Below, one piece after another: positions 58,417 through 64,000 of a DNA stretch of 64,000 nucleotides. Position 1 is the first letter of the stretch. Each line of letters opens with the position of its first letter. Made by a program: the position numbers and the translations under genes. Source of the stretch: JBBTTE01 sp038064375 (GTDB lineage Bacteria; Patescibacteriota; Saccharimonadia; Saccharimonadales; UBA4665); NCBI GenBank assembly GCA_038064375.1, contig JBBTTF010000001.1:372001-436000 (forward strand). Reading direction: 5' to 3'. The notes beneath the pieces are model-generated. The model did no database searches. It was given only the letters and a program-made list of their open reading frames with translations, and was not told where the DNA came from.

Positions 58417-58425
58417 TGGTAATAT
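58417..58425 (+). promoter_or_regulatory. Extended -10 promoter of the DUF4287 gene
   Basis: TGGTAATAT is an extended -10 element; 6 nt separate it from the ATG at 58432, predicting a leaderless mRNA. Confidence 0.6.
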
Positions 58426-58431
58426 AAAAAT

Positions 58432-58713
58432 ATGTCATTTCAAGCGTACCTAGATAATATTGAGACCAAGACGGGCAAGACGCCCAACGATTTTATAGCT
58501 ATGGCAAAAGAGAAGGGCTACGATGATCCCGCAACCAAGGCGGGTACGATTGTGGCATGGCTTAAGGAAGACTTTGGGCTAGGTCATGGCCATGCGATGG
58601 CGATTGTCCATGTTATCAAGCATGGTGCCAAGATCGGTGATAAGCATGTCGGTAGCAGTGGCGTACATCGTGACGAATCAGACACTCTCAAGCTGAACGG
58701 CAAGTCCGACTAG
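58432..58713 (+). CDS. DUF4287 domain protein
   Basis: The 93-residue protein begins S-F-Q-A-Y-L-D-N-I-E-T-K-T-G-K-T-P and continues K-A-G-T-I-V-A-W-L-K-E-D-F-G-L-G-H-G-H-A-M-A-I-V, the conserved core of DUF4287, a small helical domain of unknown function found alone or fused to a DUF5655 domain. The final ~25 residues are a variable basic-acidic tail. It diverges from upp. Confidence 0.9.
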   Translation: MSFQAYLDNIETKTGKTPNDFIAMAKEKGYDDPATKAGTIVAWLKEDFGLGHGHAMAIVHVIKHGAKIGDKHVGSSGVHRDESDTLKLNGKSD

Positions 58714-58765
58714 TCATAATGACGCTACGCACCCACGCTAATTCATTAAGCGTTCTGATATTATA

Positions 58766-58793
58766 TTGACGTTAATCAATAGTTATGTAAAAC
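58766..58793 (+). promoter_or_regulatory. Promoter of the 58802 gene
   Basis: TTGACG (58766-58771), a 16 bp spacer and TAAAAC (58788-58793), ending 8 nt before the ATG at 58802. This is probably the promoter of the 58802-59830 gene pair. Confidence 0.65.
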
Positions 58794-58801
58794 TATGCGT
58801 T

Positions 58802-59248
58802 ATGAGCGGAAAAGTGGAACTGACAAGAGCAGCACTAAGTCCTACGTCTCCCCACGAGAGAGCCGGCAGGCGTTTGGCTAATTGGGTTGAGAAGGCTGTG
58901 TTTGATGATAAAACGGATATGAGGGTCAAGACCGGGCCTCTGGGCATCAATGACACTATTTATAATCCAAGAGCGTATTCTGTAGCTGCCAAATTACTGA
59001 GCTCTAAAAGTATAGAGATTGAAGCACATAGGTTCGCGGATGATTCGGTTTCACGAGCCGCATATCTTAATCTCATGAAAATACCGATGGGGCTGCGCCA
59101 TGTTGAGCATGAGCGTCATTACGATCGGTTAATTATAGTTTCTATAGGTGGCACCGCGATCAATGAGCAGCCGCTTGATCTTGACCAAGTATCTGGGCAT
59201 GTTGCGCAGCTATATCCTGAGCCACCTGCAAAGGCTCCGGAGGCTTAG
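58802..59248 (+). CDS. Hypothetical protein, 148 aa
   Basis: I do not recognise this protein. It has 148 residues from ATG 58802; a TTG at 58766 in the same frame coincides with the -35 box and is not used. It is soluble, basic in the N-terminal half (H-E-R-A-G-R-R-L-A-N-W-V-E-K) with a histidine-rich R-H-V-E-H-E-R-H-Y-D-R near residue 108 and an acidic proline-rich tail. It is followed directly by the first 2OG-oxygenase-like gene, whose Shine-Dalgarno GGAGG lies in this gene's last codons, so both are co-translated. Confidence 0.6.
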   Translation: MSGKVELTRAALSPTSPHERAGRRLANWVEKAVFDDKTDMRVKTGPLGINDTIYNPRAYSVAAKLLSSKSIEIEAHRFADDSVSRAAYLNLMKIPMGLRHVEHERHYDRLIIVSIGGTAINEQPLDLDQVSGHVAQLYPEPPAKAPEA

Positions 59249-59830
59249 ATGTCTAATGCTAACGAAATCGAACGTATTGGTTCTGAGCTCAGTGATCTAG
59301 GCTATTCACTAACTTCATTCGACCAGCTAGGGCTCCCATTTGATCATGGTTTGGCGGAAGAGCTGTCTATGGCTGCTGCAAGAGGAATTTTTAGCCCTGA
59401 TGCGGCTAAACTTACAGAGCATATAGAGAAGAATAATATGACAATGGTCCAAGATGAAGTATGTCTAGAGCTAGGCCGACAAATGGTTCAGCCTGTAGTT
59501 GAAGCAGTTTTTGTCGACAATCCAGAAGCAACTCAAACATGGGGTTTGTATGCCATGAACCGCTATGAAACAGGTGGTGAGCTAGGTGTTCATCAAGATT
59601 CAGTAGAAAAAACTGTGTTAGTTGTGACGATTTCTGGACAGCGAGAGCTTGATGTTTATGCTAAGGGTCAAACAGAAGATGATGCCGGCGATGCCGAACA
59701 AACACTCTTATTAAATCCCGGCTCAGTTATGATCCTAGATGCTGAGGCAGATCCTGCTCACGCAGTGCGATGTACTGAGGGGCCAAGTGTGTCAGCCGTA
59801 CTAGACGTACCCGCGCTAGTCGGTCGTTAA
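59249..59830 (+). CDS. 2-oxoglutarate/Fe(II)-oxygenase-like protein (paralogue A)
   Basis: The 193-residue protein has the jelly-roll oxygenase iron triad pattern His115-Q-Asp117 ... His171 within M-N-R-Y-E-T-G-G-E-L-G-V-H-Q-D and P-A-H-A-V-R-C-T-E-G-P-S. The arginine that normally binds 2-oxoglutarate about 10 residues after the last histidine is missing; S-V-S is found there. It shares the whole plan with the 60466-61038 protein (same N-terminal L-T-S-F, same 54-residue gap from Asp to His, same C-T-E-G-P-S-x-S block), so the two are duplicates. Such enzymes hydroxylate amino acids, peptides or small molecules. The substrate is unknown. Confidence 0.65.
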   Translation: MSNANEIERIGSELSDLGYSLTSFDQLGLPFDHGLAEELSMAAARGIFSPDAAKLTEHIEKNNMTMVQDEVCLELGRQMVQPVVEAVFVDNPEATQTWGLYAMNRYETGGELGVHQDSVEKTVLVVTISGQRELDVYAKGQTEDDAGDAEQTLLLNPGSVMILDAEADPAHAVRCTEGPSVSAVLDVPALVGR

Positions 59831-59834
59831 TTCG

Positions 59835-60473
59835 CTAGCTATCTTTACGAACTATTGGCACTATAATGGTTGAATCGGACCAGTACTCGCAGTTCTCTGG
59901 AGGAGTAACTTCGCAGACCTCAAAATCGATGGCAGCTTCACTAAAGCCAGCTTCAACCAAGCGTTGAACGTGTGGAGGCTTCAGGTCTACTGCCTCGTCA
60001 GAATAATAGGTCAGGACTCCGCCTGGTTTAAGTAGCCTGTGGGCTTCGTCAAAGAAGAACATGTGTGGGCCAATCATTTCGTCTTCACCAATCGGGTAAG
60101 TGTCAAAAAGGATGCCATCAAATGTTTCTGACGCCATCGTAGGCGTTACGTTTTGCCAGAACCCACTGCATATACGCATTTTGCCATCGATTAGTCTTTG
60201 GCGATTGTCTTGTACGCATTTCTGTATTACATCGGGATGTGCTTCTATGACGGTGTGTGACTCAATATCGTGTTCATGAATTGCTCGACTTGATATACCC
60301 ATGCCATAGCCAAGCTCCAAGATTGCACCACCATTTTGGGTTGCAACTGCAGCTAGTCGATTCATGTAAGGCATCTCCCAGTCTTCCATGACTTCGTTTC
60401 CGAGTATTTTTAGCGTGTGATCATCATAGATGGCGGGAGCGTTGCCCCATTCTGGTGCTTGATATTTAGGCAT
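59835..60473 (-). CDS. SAM-dependent N-methyltransferase, guanidinoacetate/arginine (GAMT/RMT2) type
   Basis: The 212-residue class I methyltransferase is strikingly like guanidinoacetate N-methyltransferase. V-M-E-D-W-E-M-P-Y-M (28-37) matches the GAMT block whose Glu binds the guanidino group, I-L-E-L-G-Y-G-M-G-I (51-60) is the SAM loop, E-A-H-P (77-80) is shared with the arginine methyltransferase RMT2, and D-G-I-L-F-D-T-Y-P-I (119-128) holds the catalytic aspartate of GAMT. L-L-K-P-G-G-V-L-T-Y-Y follows. It therefore probably methylates a guanidino nitrogen of a small molecule or arginine residue. Its start overlaps the end of the oxygenase-like gene upstream by 8 nt. Confidence 0.85.
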   Translation of the reverse strand: MPKYQAPEWGNAPAIYDDHTLKILGNEVMEDWEMPYMNRLAAVATQNGGAILELGYGMGISSRAIHEHDIESHTVIEAHPDVIQKCVQDNRQRLIDGKMRICSGFWQNVTPTMASETFDGILFDTYPIGEDEMIGPHMFFFDEAHRLLKPGGVLTYYSDEAVDLKPPHVQRLVEAGFSEAAIDFEVCEVTPPENCEYWSDSTIIVPIVRKDS

Positions 60474-61038
60474 GTTCGCCTACCATCATTGGCACATCGG
60501 CGACGACCGAAAGACTAGGTCCTTCTGTGCATTTGGCTGCATGACCCAAGTTTTTGTAGCCGTTAAGCAGCATGATTGAGCCCTTAACAAGGTCGTAGGT
60601 ATCGGTTACCTCAGTAAAAACATCATCTTCTGCCTCAGGACGATAAATATCTAGTTGACGTCTGCCCAAAGGTGTCATGATCACAACCGTTCCGTCAAAG
60701 TGGTCCTGATGAGGGTTGAAGAAATCGCCAACTTCGTAGTGATTAATGGCATACATACCCATGGCAGTAATTGCTTCAGGCTTATCGGCAAAAAGAATTT
60801 CGAACACTGGTTCGGCGAGTAGTCTTCCGGCTTTTAGTGGCTCGTCTTCACGGAACATCAACATACCAGATCGGCCATTTTCGGCAGCTTCACGGTACTG
60901 ATCAGTGTCTTCGACTGCGTTAACAAGGTCAACAGCTAATCTTTCATATTGATTAATGCCCAGCGCCTCGAATGACGTCAGGACATGACCAACCGTGTTA
61001 AGTTGTTCGCCGACTCTATCTACCTCTTGAACTAACAT
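60466..61038 (-). CDS. 2-oxoglutarate/Fe(II)-oxygenase-like protein (paralogue B)
   Basis: The 190-residue protein has the iron triad pattern His110-Q-Asp112 ... His166 in N-H-Y-E-V-G-D-F-F-N-P-H-Q-D and L-G-H-A-A-K-C-T-E-G-P-S-L-S. As in paralogue A, the usual 2-oxoglutarate arginine is replaced (S-L-S). I start at ATG 61038 because a TATAGT box on the minus strand (61051-61046) ends 7 nt before it, predicting a leaderless mRNA. It is translated together with the guanidino-methyltransferase (8 nt overlap), which argues for a shared pathway. Confidence 0.65.
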   Translation of the reverse strand: MLVQEVDRVGEQLNTVGHVLTSFEALGINQYERLAVDLVNAVEDTDQYREAAENGRSGMLMFREDEPLKAGRLLAEPVFEILFADKPEAITAMGMYAINHYEVGDFFNPHQDHFDGTVVIMTPLGRRQLDIYRPEAEDDVFTEVTDTYDLVKGSIMLLNGYKNLGHAAKCTEGPSLSVVADVPMMVGEHA

Positions 61039-61045
61039 GTAATGC

Positions 61046-61060
61046 ACTATATCATATAAT
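61046..61060. promoter_or_regulatory. Back-to-back -10 boxes of the divergent oxygenase and 61082 genes
   Basis: TATAGT on the minus strand (61051-61046) and TATAAT on the plus strand (61055-61060) are only 3 bp apart. RNA polymerase cannot occupy both at once, so the two directions probably compete. The -35 regions are weak. Confidence 0.5.
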
Positions 61061-61081
61061 TAGTAAAGATTGGAGACTATA

Positions 61082-61654
61082 ATGACATCGCCAGAGCAAG
61101 GGCATGTATCACCTTTTAATGTAGAGGGCTTACTGCAGCCTGACCAACGTATTTATGCCGAATCTGTGATTAGCGCAATGGTTGACACACTTGAGCTGAA
61201 TCGCGAAGATATCAGACTTGTCTTAGAAAATGGACCGGAGAATGGTGGTCGCGTAGTGGCAATGGACGCTAGTCCTAACGGTCAGTTCATTGGTCTTTAT
61301 CAAGATATACTTGCCAAAAGAGCAGAGGACCCAGATTGGTACACCATACTAGTTGATGGCAACAAAGTAGATCCGCTACAAGGTTGTACGAGAGTCAGCT
61401 ACGAAGCGATGATTGTTGATGCGCGAGCACGAGGCGACCAATTTCTGCCTGATAGTCTGGCGTTGAATCAGCACAATGGTCATGTTTGGACAGCGACTAT
61501 GATGACCGGAGAACCATTAGAATCTGAAGGCCGTATTTGGATCGGTAGTTCAAGCAGTTACGACAAAGTAAACTTTGTTGGCAATCCTATTAATCGGGGA
61601 GGCAAGAGTTTTAGAGTCAGGCCATCGGTAATTATAGGTTCAGTCGAGAGCTAA
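61082..61654 (+). CDS. Hypothetical protein, 190 aa
   Basis: I do not recognise this protein. It has 190 residues, is soluble and acidic, and its C-terminal half is beta-rich (G-R-I-W-I-G-S-S-S-S-Y-D-K-V-N-F, then S-F-R-V-R-P-S-V-I-I-G). A single cysteine lies in L-Q-G-C-T-R-V-S. GGAG 6 nt before ATG 61082 supports that start over the TTG at 61070. It is the first of three consecutive plus-strand genes with 1 nt gap or 8 nt overlap, so they form one unit. Confidence 0.6.
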   Translation: MTSPEQGHVSPFNVEGLLQPDQRIYAESVISAMVDTLELNREDIRLVLENGPENGGRVVAMDASPNGQFIGLYQDILAKRAEDPDWYTILVDGNKVDPLQGCTRVSYEAMIVDARARGDQFLPDSLALNQHNGHVWTATMMTGEPLESEGRIWIGSSSSYDKVNFVGNPINRGGKSFRVRPSVIIGSVES

Positions 61655-61655
61655 G

Positions 61656-62396
61656 ATGAGTGCTCCGTATGAGGCAGGGTTTGAAGCTGGGCCTGAGCGG
61701 GTCTCTATTGCCACGCCTCAACACAGAGCCAATATAATATTCTTGTCGTACAGACTGTCTCAAGGTGGAATAGGTACGCAGAACAGATTGCTACTTTGCA
61801 TGGAAGATAACTATTTGCCTGAATTGTTTGCAGACGAGCAGCTAGATGAAGTTAAGAGACTAGCGTGGGATATGATAGGCCCTTTCTTTCTTAATCAAAA
61901 GCTACACCCAGCAACTGCTATACCTTGGGAAGATGATTCTCCAGAAGCTGCCGTTAAGACAGACCAGCTGGTAACTAATGAGTTGGCGGGATTGTTTGAC
62001 AGGTTTGATGATCGTGATCAAATTCGAACATTTACTGGAGATTTGGCGGGAATTGCCCAGAGTGTGATTGCTATGGATGCTGACTATTTGAATCGTCCTA
62101 GTGGACGAGCTGGAAACAGTGCTAACTTAAAAATTGTTGTTAGCCCCTATGCGCGTGACCCTTATGACAGTATTTTTGTTCGCTACAGCATACTTGGTGT
62201 TAGCACTAAATCGGTTGAGTTTGACGATATGTTTAGTCAACTAGCCAGCGAATATGTCGTTAAAGAGCTTGATCCAATTGCTCGCAAACAAATGGGATCA
62301 GTTCTCGATATGTACCTTCAAACACACCCTGATCTTAGGGGTGACCAACGCATCCTAAGAGTTAAGTCGCTTTGCGAGGAGCATCAAGATGGCTAG
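61656..62396 (+). CDS. Hypothetical protein, 246 aa
   Basis: I do not recognise this protein. It is 246 residues, acidic, helical by composition, with no membrane segment. An early I-I-F-L-S-Y-R-L-S-Q-G-G-I-G-T-Q-N-R block and a later F-V-R-Y-S-I-L-G-V block are the most patterned parts. Its end overlaps the next gene by 8 nt, the same overlap length as in the methyltransferase/oxygenase pair. Confidence 0.6.
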   Translation: MSAPYEAGFEAGPERVSIATPQHRANIIFLSYRLSQGGIGTQNRLLLCMEDNYLPELFADEQLDEVKRLAWDMIGPFFLNQKLHPATAIPWEDDSPEAAVKTDQLVTNELAGLFDRFDDRDQIRTFTGDLAGIAQSVIAMDADYLNRPSGRAGNSANLKIVVSPYARDPYDSIFVRYSILGVSTKSVEFDDMFSQLASEYVVKELDPIARKQMGSVLDMYLQTHPDLRGDQRILRVKSLCEEHQDG

Positions 62397-63327
62397 CGAA
62401 CACCAGATGTTTAATCGGGCACAAGCCAAGTGGAGTGGTCTCATCGAGGCCGGCAACTTAAGCGTTCCAGTGGAGATCGGTCGCACAGCCGTAATCAGTT
62501 CTTACTTTACAGACGAAGAACCAGACACGGTTACCGGTATGAGCGAGCTAGCAATGTTTAGAGGCGAAGCACTAGACCTAGCCGACAGAATTCAACAGTC
62601 TGGCGGTGATCCCGAGTTGGCAATTGATGCAACGCGTCACGACATCAATCGTCTCATACAAGATCCTGAAATAGCCAACATCTATGTTATTGGCAACGGC
62701 TCTTTATCATCACTATTGTTGGATGTTAAGGACTACTACGATTGGAAATCGGTTTCTGAAGCTACGACTCACATCAAACAAGGTATTTTTGTGCAGCGAC
62801 AATGCGGCAACTTGTCTAGAGTTCGCAATGTGCCAATGGGTCTATTTGCGATTACTGATCCAAGAAATGTTCATGCAGCGCTTGGCGATGATTTTTACCC
62901 CTTAAACTTGGATGATGTTGAGAATGAAAAGATTAAACCTGTTTTTGGTACCGACCAAGTTGATTACGATAGCATTAGAAGGCTGGGCGCAAAGGCCCAG
63001 CCTTCTAATATTACGGAGCGCGAGGCTGACGATGCTCAGTTGCAGTCTGACGTTCAGTATCGTGGTAACTTCTTCGAGCGCTTTATAGAACTTAAAGCTA
63101 TTGCAGAAGGTCGTGCAAGTGACTCTCAAGTTATATACATAAGAATGGTCAAAGAAAGATTTGGCCTAGATCTTCTGGACTTCTACGAGAATAATATTCA
63201 ACTTTGTGAAGCAATTAATGATGCCGTAGAAGCCAAAGAGTCTTGGGAAGTTGTAAACTCGCTATTAGAGCAGGCTTACAGTTTGCTTGAGCCAACCACG
63301 CTTAATGCACCTTTCTTGGCCAAATAG
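62389..63327 (+). CDS. Hypothetical protein, 312 aa, with faint caspase-like pattern
   Basis: I cannot place this protein in a family. A predicted strand I-Y-V-I-G-N-G-S (about 97-104) followed ~34 residues later by I-F-V-Q-R-Q-C-G-N loosely recalls the H-G ... Q-x-C-G core of clan CD (caspase-like) peptidases, but the catalytic His would be Asn. The C-terminal third is helical (F-F-E-R-F-I-E-L-K-A-I-A-E). An inverted repeat in its DNA, around AGAAGGCTGGGC / GCCCAGCCTTCT (62979-63007), is an unusual feature within a coding frame. It abuts the convergent transporter gene with no gap. Confidence 0.55.
   Translation: MASEHQMFNRAQAKWSGLIEAGNLSVPVEIGRTAVISSYFTDEEPDTVTGMSELAMFRGEALDLADRIQQSGGDPELAIDATRHDINRLIQDPEIANIYVIGNGSLSSLLLDVKDYYDWKSVSEATTHIKQGIFVQRQCGNLSRVRNVPMGLFAITDPRNVHAALGDDFYPLNLDDVENEKIKPVFGTDQVDYDSIRRLGAKAQPSNITEREADDAQLQSDVQYRGNFFERFIELKAIAEGRASDSQVIYIRMVKERFGLDLLDFYENNIQLCEAINDAVEAKESWEVVNSLLEQAYSLLEPTTLNAPFLAK
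62979..63007. repeat. Perfect inverted repeat inside the 62389-63327 coding frame
   Basis: AGAAGGCTGGGC (62979-62990) and GCCCAGCCTTCT (62996-63007) are perfect reverse complements with a 5 nt loop, a 12 bp stem. It encodes R-R-L-G-A-K-A-Q-P-S, in frame. The strength is like a terminator, but no T run follows on the plus strand. Confidence 0.7.
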
Positions 63328-64000
63328 CTACACCGATAAGATTATGATACCGGCGACAGCTACAAGTCCACCGATTATTGGTATTGTCTGTTTCTTCTCG
63401 TCGAAATGTCTCAATGCTAGAAATACTGTGAGTGCTGGGTAGCAGGCAGATATTGCAGTGATAACTGCGGGCGATTGAGAATGTGCGAGTCCAATGGCGA
63501 ATATTATACCGCCGAATAGTTGGGTGAATGCCGTTATAAGTATGAACCGATCCTTCAAAAAGCTAATATCGAGGCTTTGTTTTAAGTTATGGCCTACAAC
63601 AAAGAATAGTATTAGTAACAAGGCAATAAGCCCCGTGAATGTATCTATAAGTGTGGCTTTCTGCCAGCCTATCGATTCCACGGCCTGACTAAGTAGCGCA
63701 TACGCGAAGCCCCAGAGTATAAACGTTGTAAAACCAAACAACACACCTCTGGATATTCTTCTCTCTGATTGTTTTGACTCAAATATGCCAGAGGCTGTAA
63801 CAATACCGACCACGACAATTAATATGCCTAGTATGTCTAAGCTGCGTAGTGAACCATTAAAGAGTAGCAAAATCGCCAAAGTGCTAATTAGTGGGTATGC
63901 GCTACTTATGGGGCTTACCAGGCTAACAGGCCCAGCGGTTAGCCCTTTATAAAACATGTATAGACCAAGCTCAATACATATGCCTGAAGCTACGGCGTAT
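63328..64000 (-). CDS. EamA/DMT-family transporter, partial (N-terminus beyond window)
   Basis: The open frame continues through the window end without a start, and residues before the internal Met at 63957 still fit the family, so the gene is cut by the window edge. The visible ~224 residues hold about seven membrane spans, including the G-P-V-S-L-V-S-P-I-S-S-A-Y-P block that ends the first EamA repeat and a second repeat starting at G-V-L-F-G-F-T-T-F-I-L-W-G-F. DMT transporters export amino acids, nucleotide sugars or metabolites. Its place after the GAMT/oxygenase cluster makes export of a modified amino acid a possible role. Confidence 0.88.
   Translation of the reverse strand, partial: YAVASGICIELGLYMFYKGLTAGPVSLVSPISSAYPLISTLAILLLFNGSLRSLDILGILIVVVGIVTASGIFESKQSERRISRGVLFGFTTFILWGFAYALLSQAVESIGWQKATLIDTFTGLIALLLILFFVVGHNLKQSLDISFLKDRFILITAFTQLFGGIIFAIGLAHSQSPAVITAISACYPALTVFLALRHFDEKKQTIPIIGGLVAVAGIIILSV

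Overview
The window looks like a chromosomal segment of a Candidate Phyla Radiation bacterium, most likely a soil or environmental Saccharibacterium (TM7). This is an inference from gene content and protein style: a Mur ligase with a membrane-anchored N-terminus, ribosome-associated proteins with long acidic or basic tails, many lineage-specific proteins, and a complete quinol oxidase operon of the kind known from aerobic soil Saccharibacteria. The genetic code is standard, since TGA is used as a stop (for example at cyoB). Genes are densely packed on both strands with frequent 1-8 bp overlaps. There is no sign of an insertion sequence, prophage, integrase or CRISPR array.

Layout. 0-3.5 kb: an alpha/beta hydrolase tail, two unknown genes (one possibly a degenerate SAM-hydroxide-adenosyltransferase fold), an orphan DNA methyltransferase, a PabC-like lyase/aminotransferase, and tRNA-Cys and tRNA-Leu. 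3.7-16.9 kb: a secreted or anchored protein, then cell-wall genes (alpha/beta hydrolase, MurF, Ddl), an aminotransferase, long-form GuaA, AlaX and LeuS. 16.9-21.5 kb: information-processing genes (L32, which is very short, NusB, Nudix, RNase III, S16, KhpA, TrmD), interrupted by an apparent free-standing small RNA gene. 21.5-25.5 kb: a two-component system, superoxide dismutase and a cupin. 25.6-33.7 kb: threonine to glycine (Tdh, Kbl), GlmM, GNAT, a chorismate-using PabB/PabA set with a possible chorismate-lyase relative, ExoD, a stand-alone riboflavin kinase and a 20-residue microprotein. 33.8-44 kb: SAH hydrolase with a probable adenosine kinase, VKOR, the cyoABCDE cytochrome bo3 operon, a cupredoxin, a polyprenyl synthase and GpsA. 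44-54 kb: a PRPP synthetase, unknown genes with degenerate acyltransferase and nucleotidyltransferase marks, and a run of small membrane proteins and transporters. 55-58.7 kb: a receiver-only regulator coupled to a DrrAB-type ABC exporter, Upp and DUF4287. 58.8-64 kb: the most unusual stretch, with two paralogous 2-oxoglutarate/Fe(II)-oxygenase-like proteins flanking a guanidinoacetate/arginine-type N-methyltransferase, four proteins I cannot place, and an EamA-type transporter.

How it works together. The oxidase, heme O synthase, VKOR, SOD, polyprenyl synthase and chorismate enzymes describe an oxygen-using, quinone-linked membrane metabolism that is unusual for a reduced CPR cell. SAH hydrolase and adenosine kinase would clear the by-product of the methyltransferases seen here. 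A second genome-wide theme is regulatory: many first genes of transcription units have a good -10 box only 5-9 nt before the start codon, which predicts leaderless mRNAs, while downstream operon genes use Shine-Dalgarno sequences or stop-start overlaps. Several promoters carry inverted repeats within the spacer.
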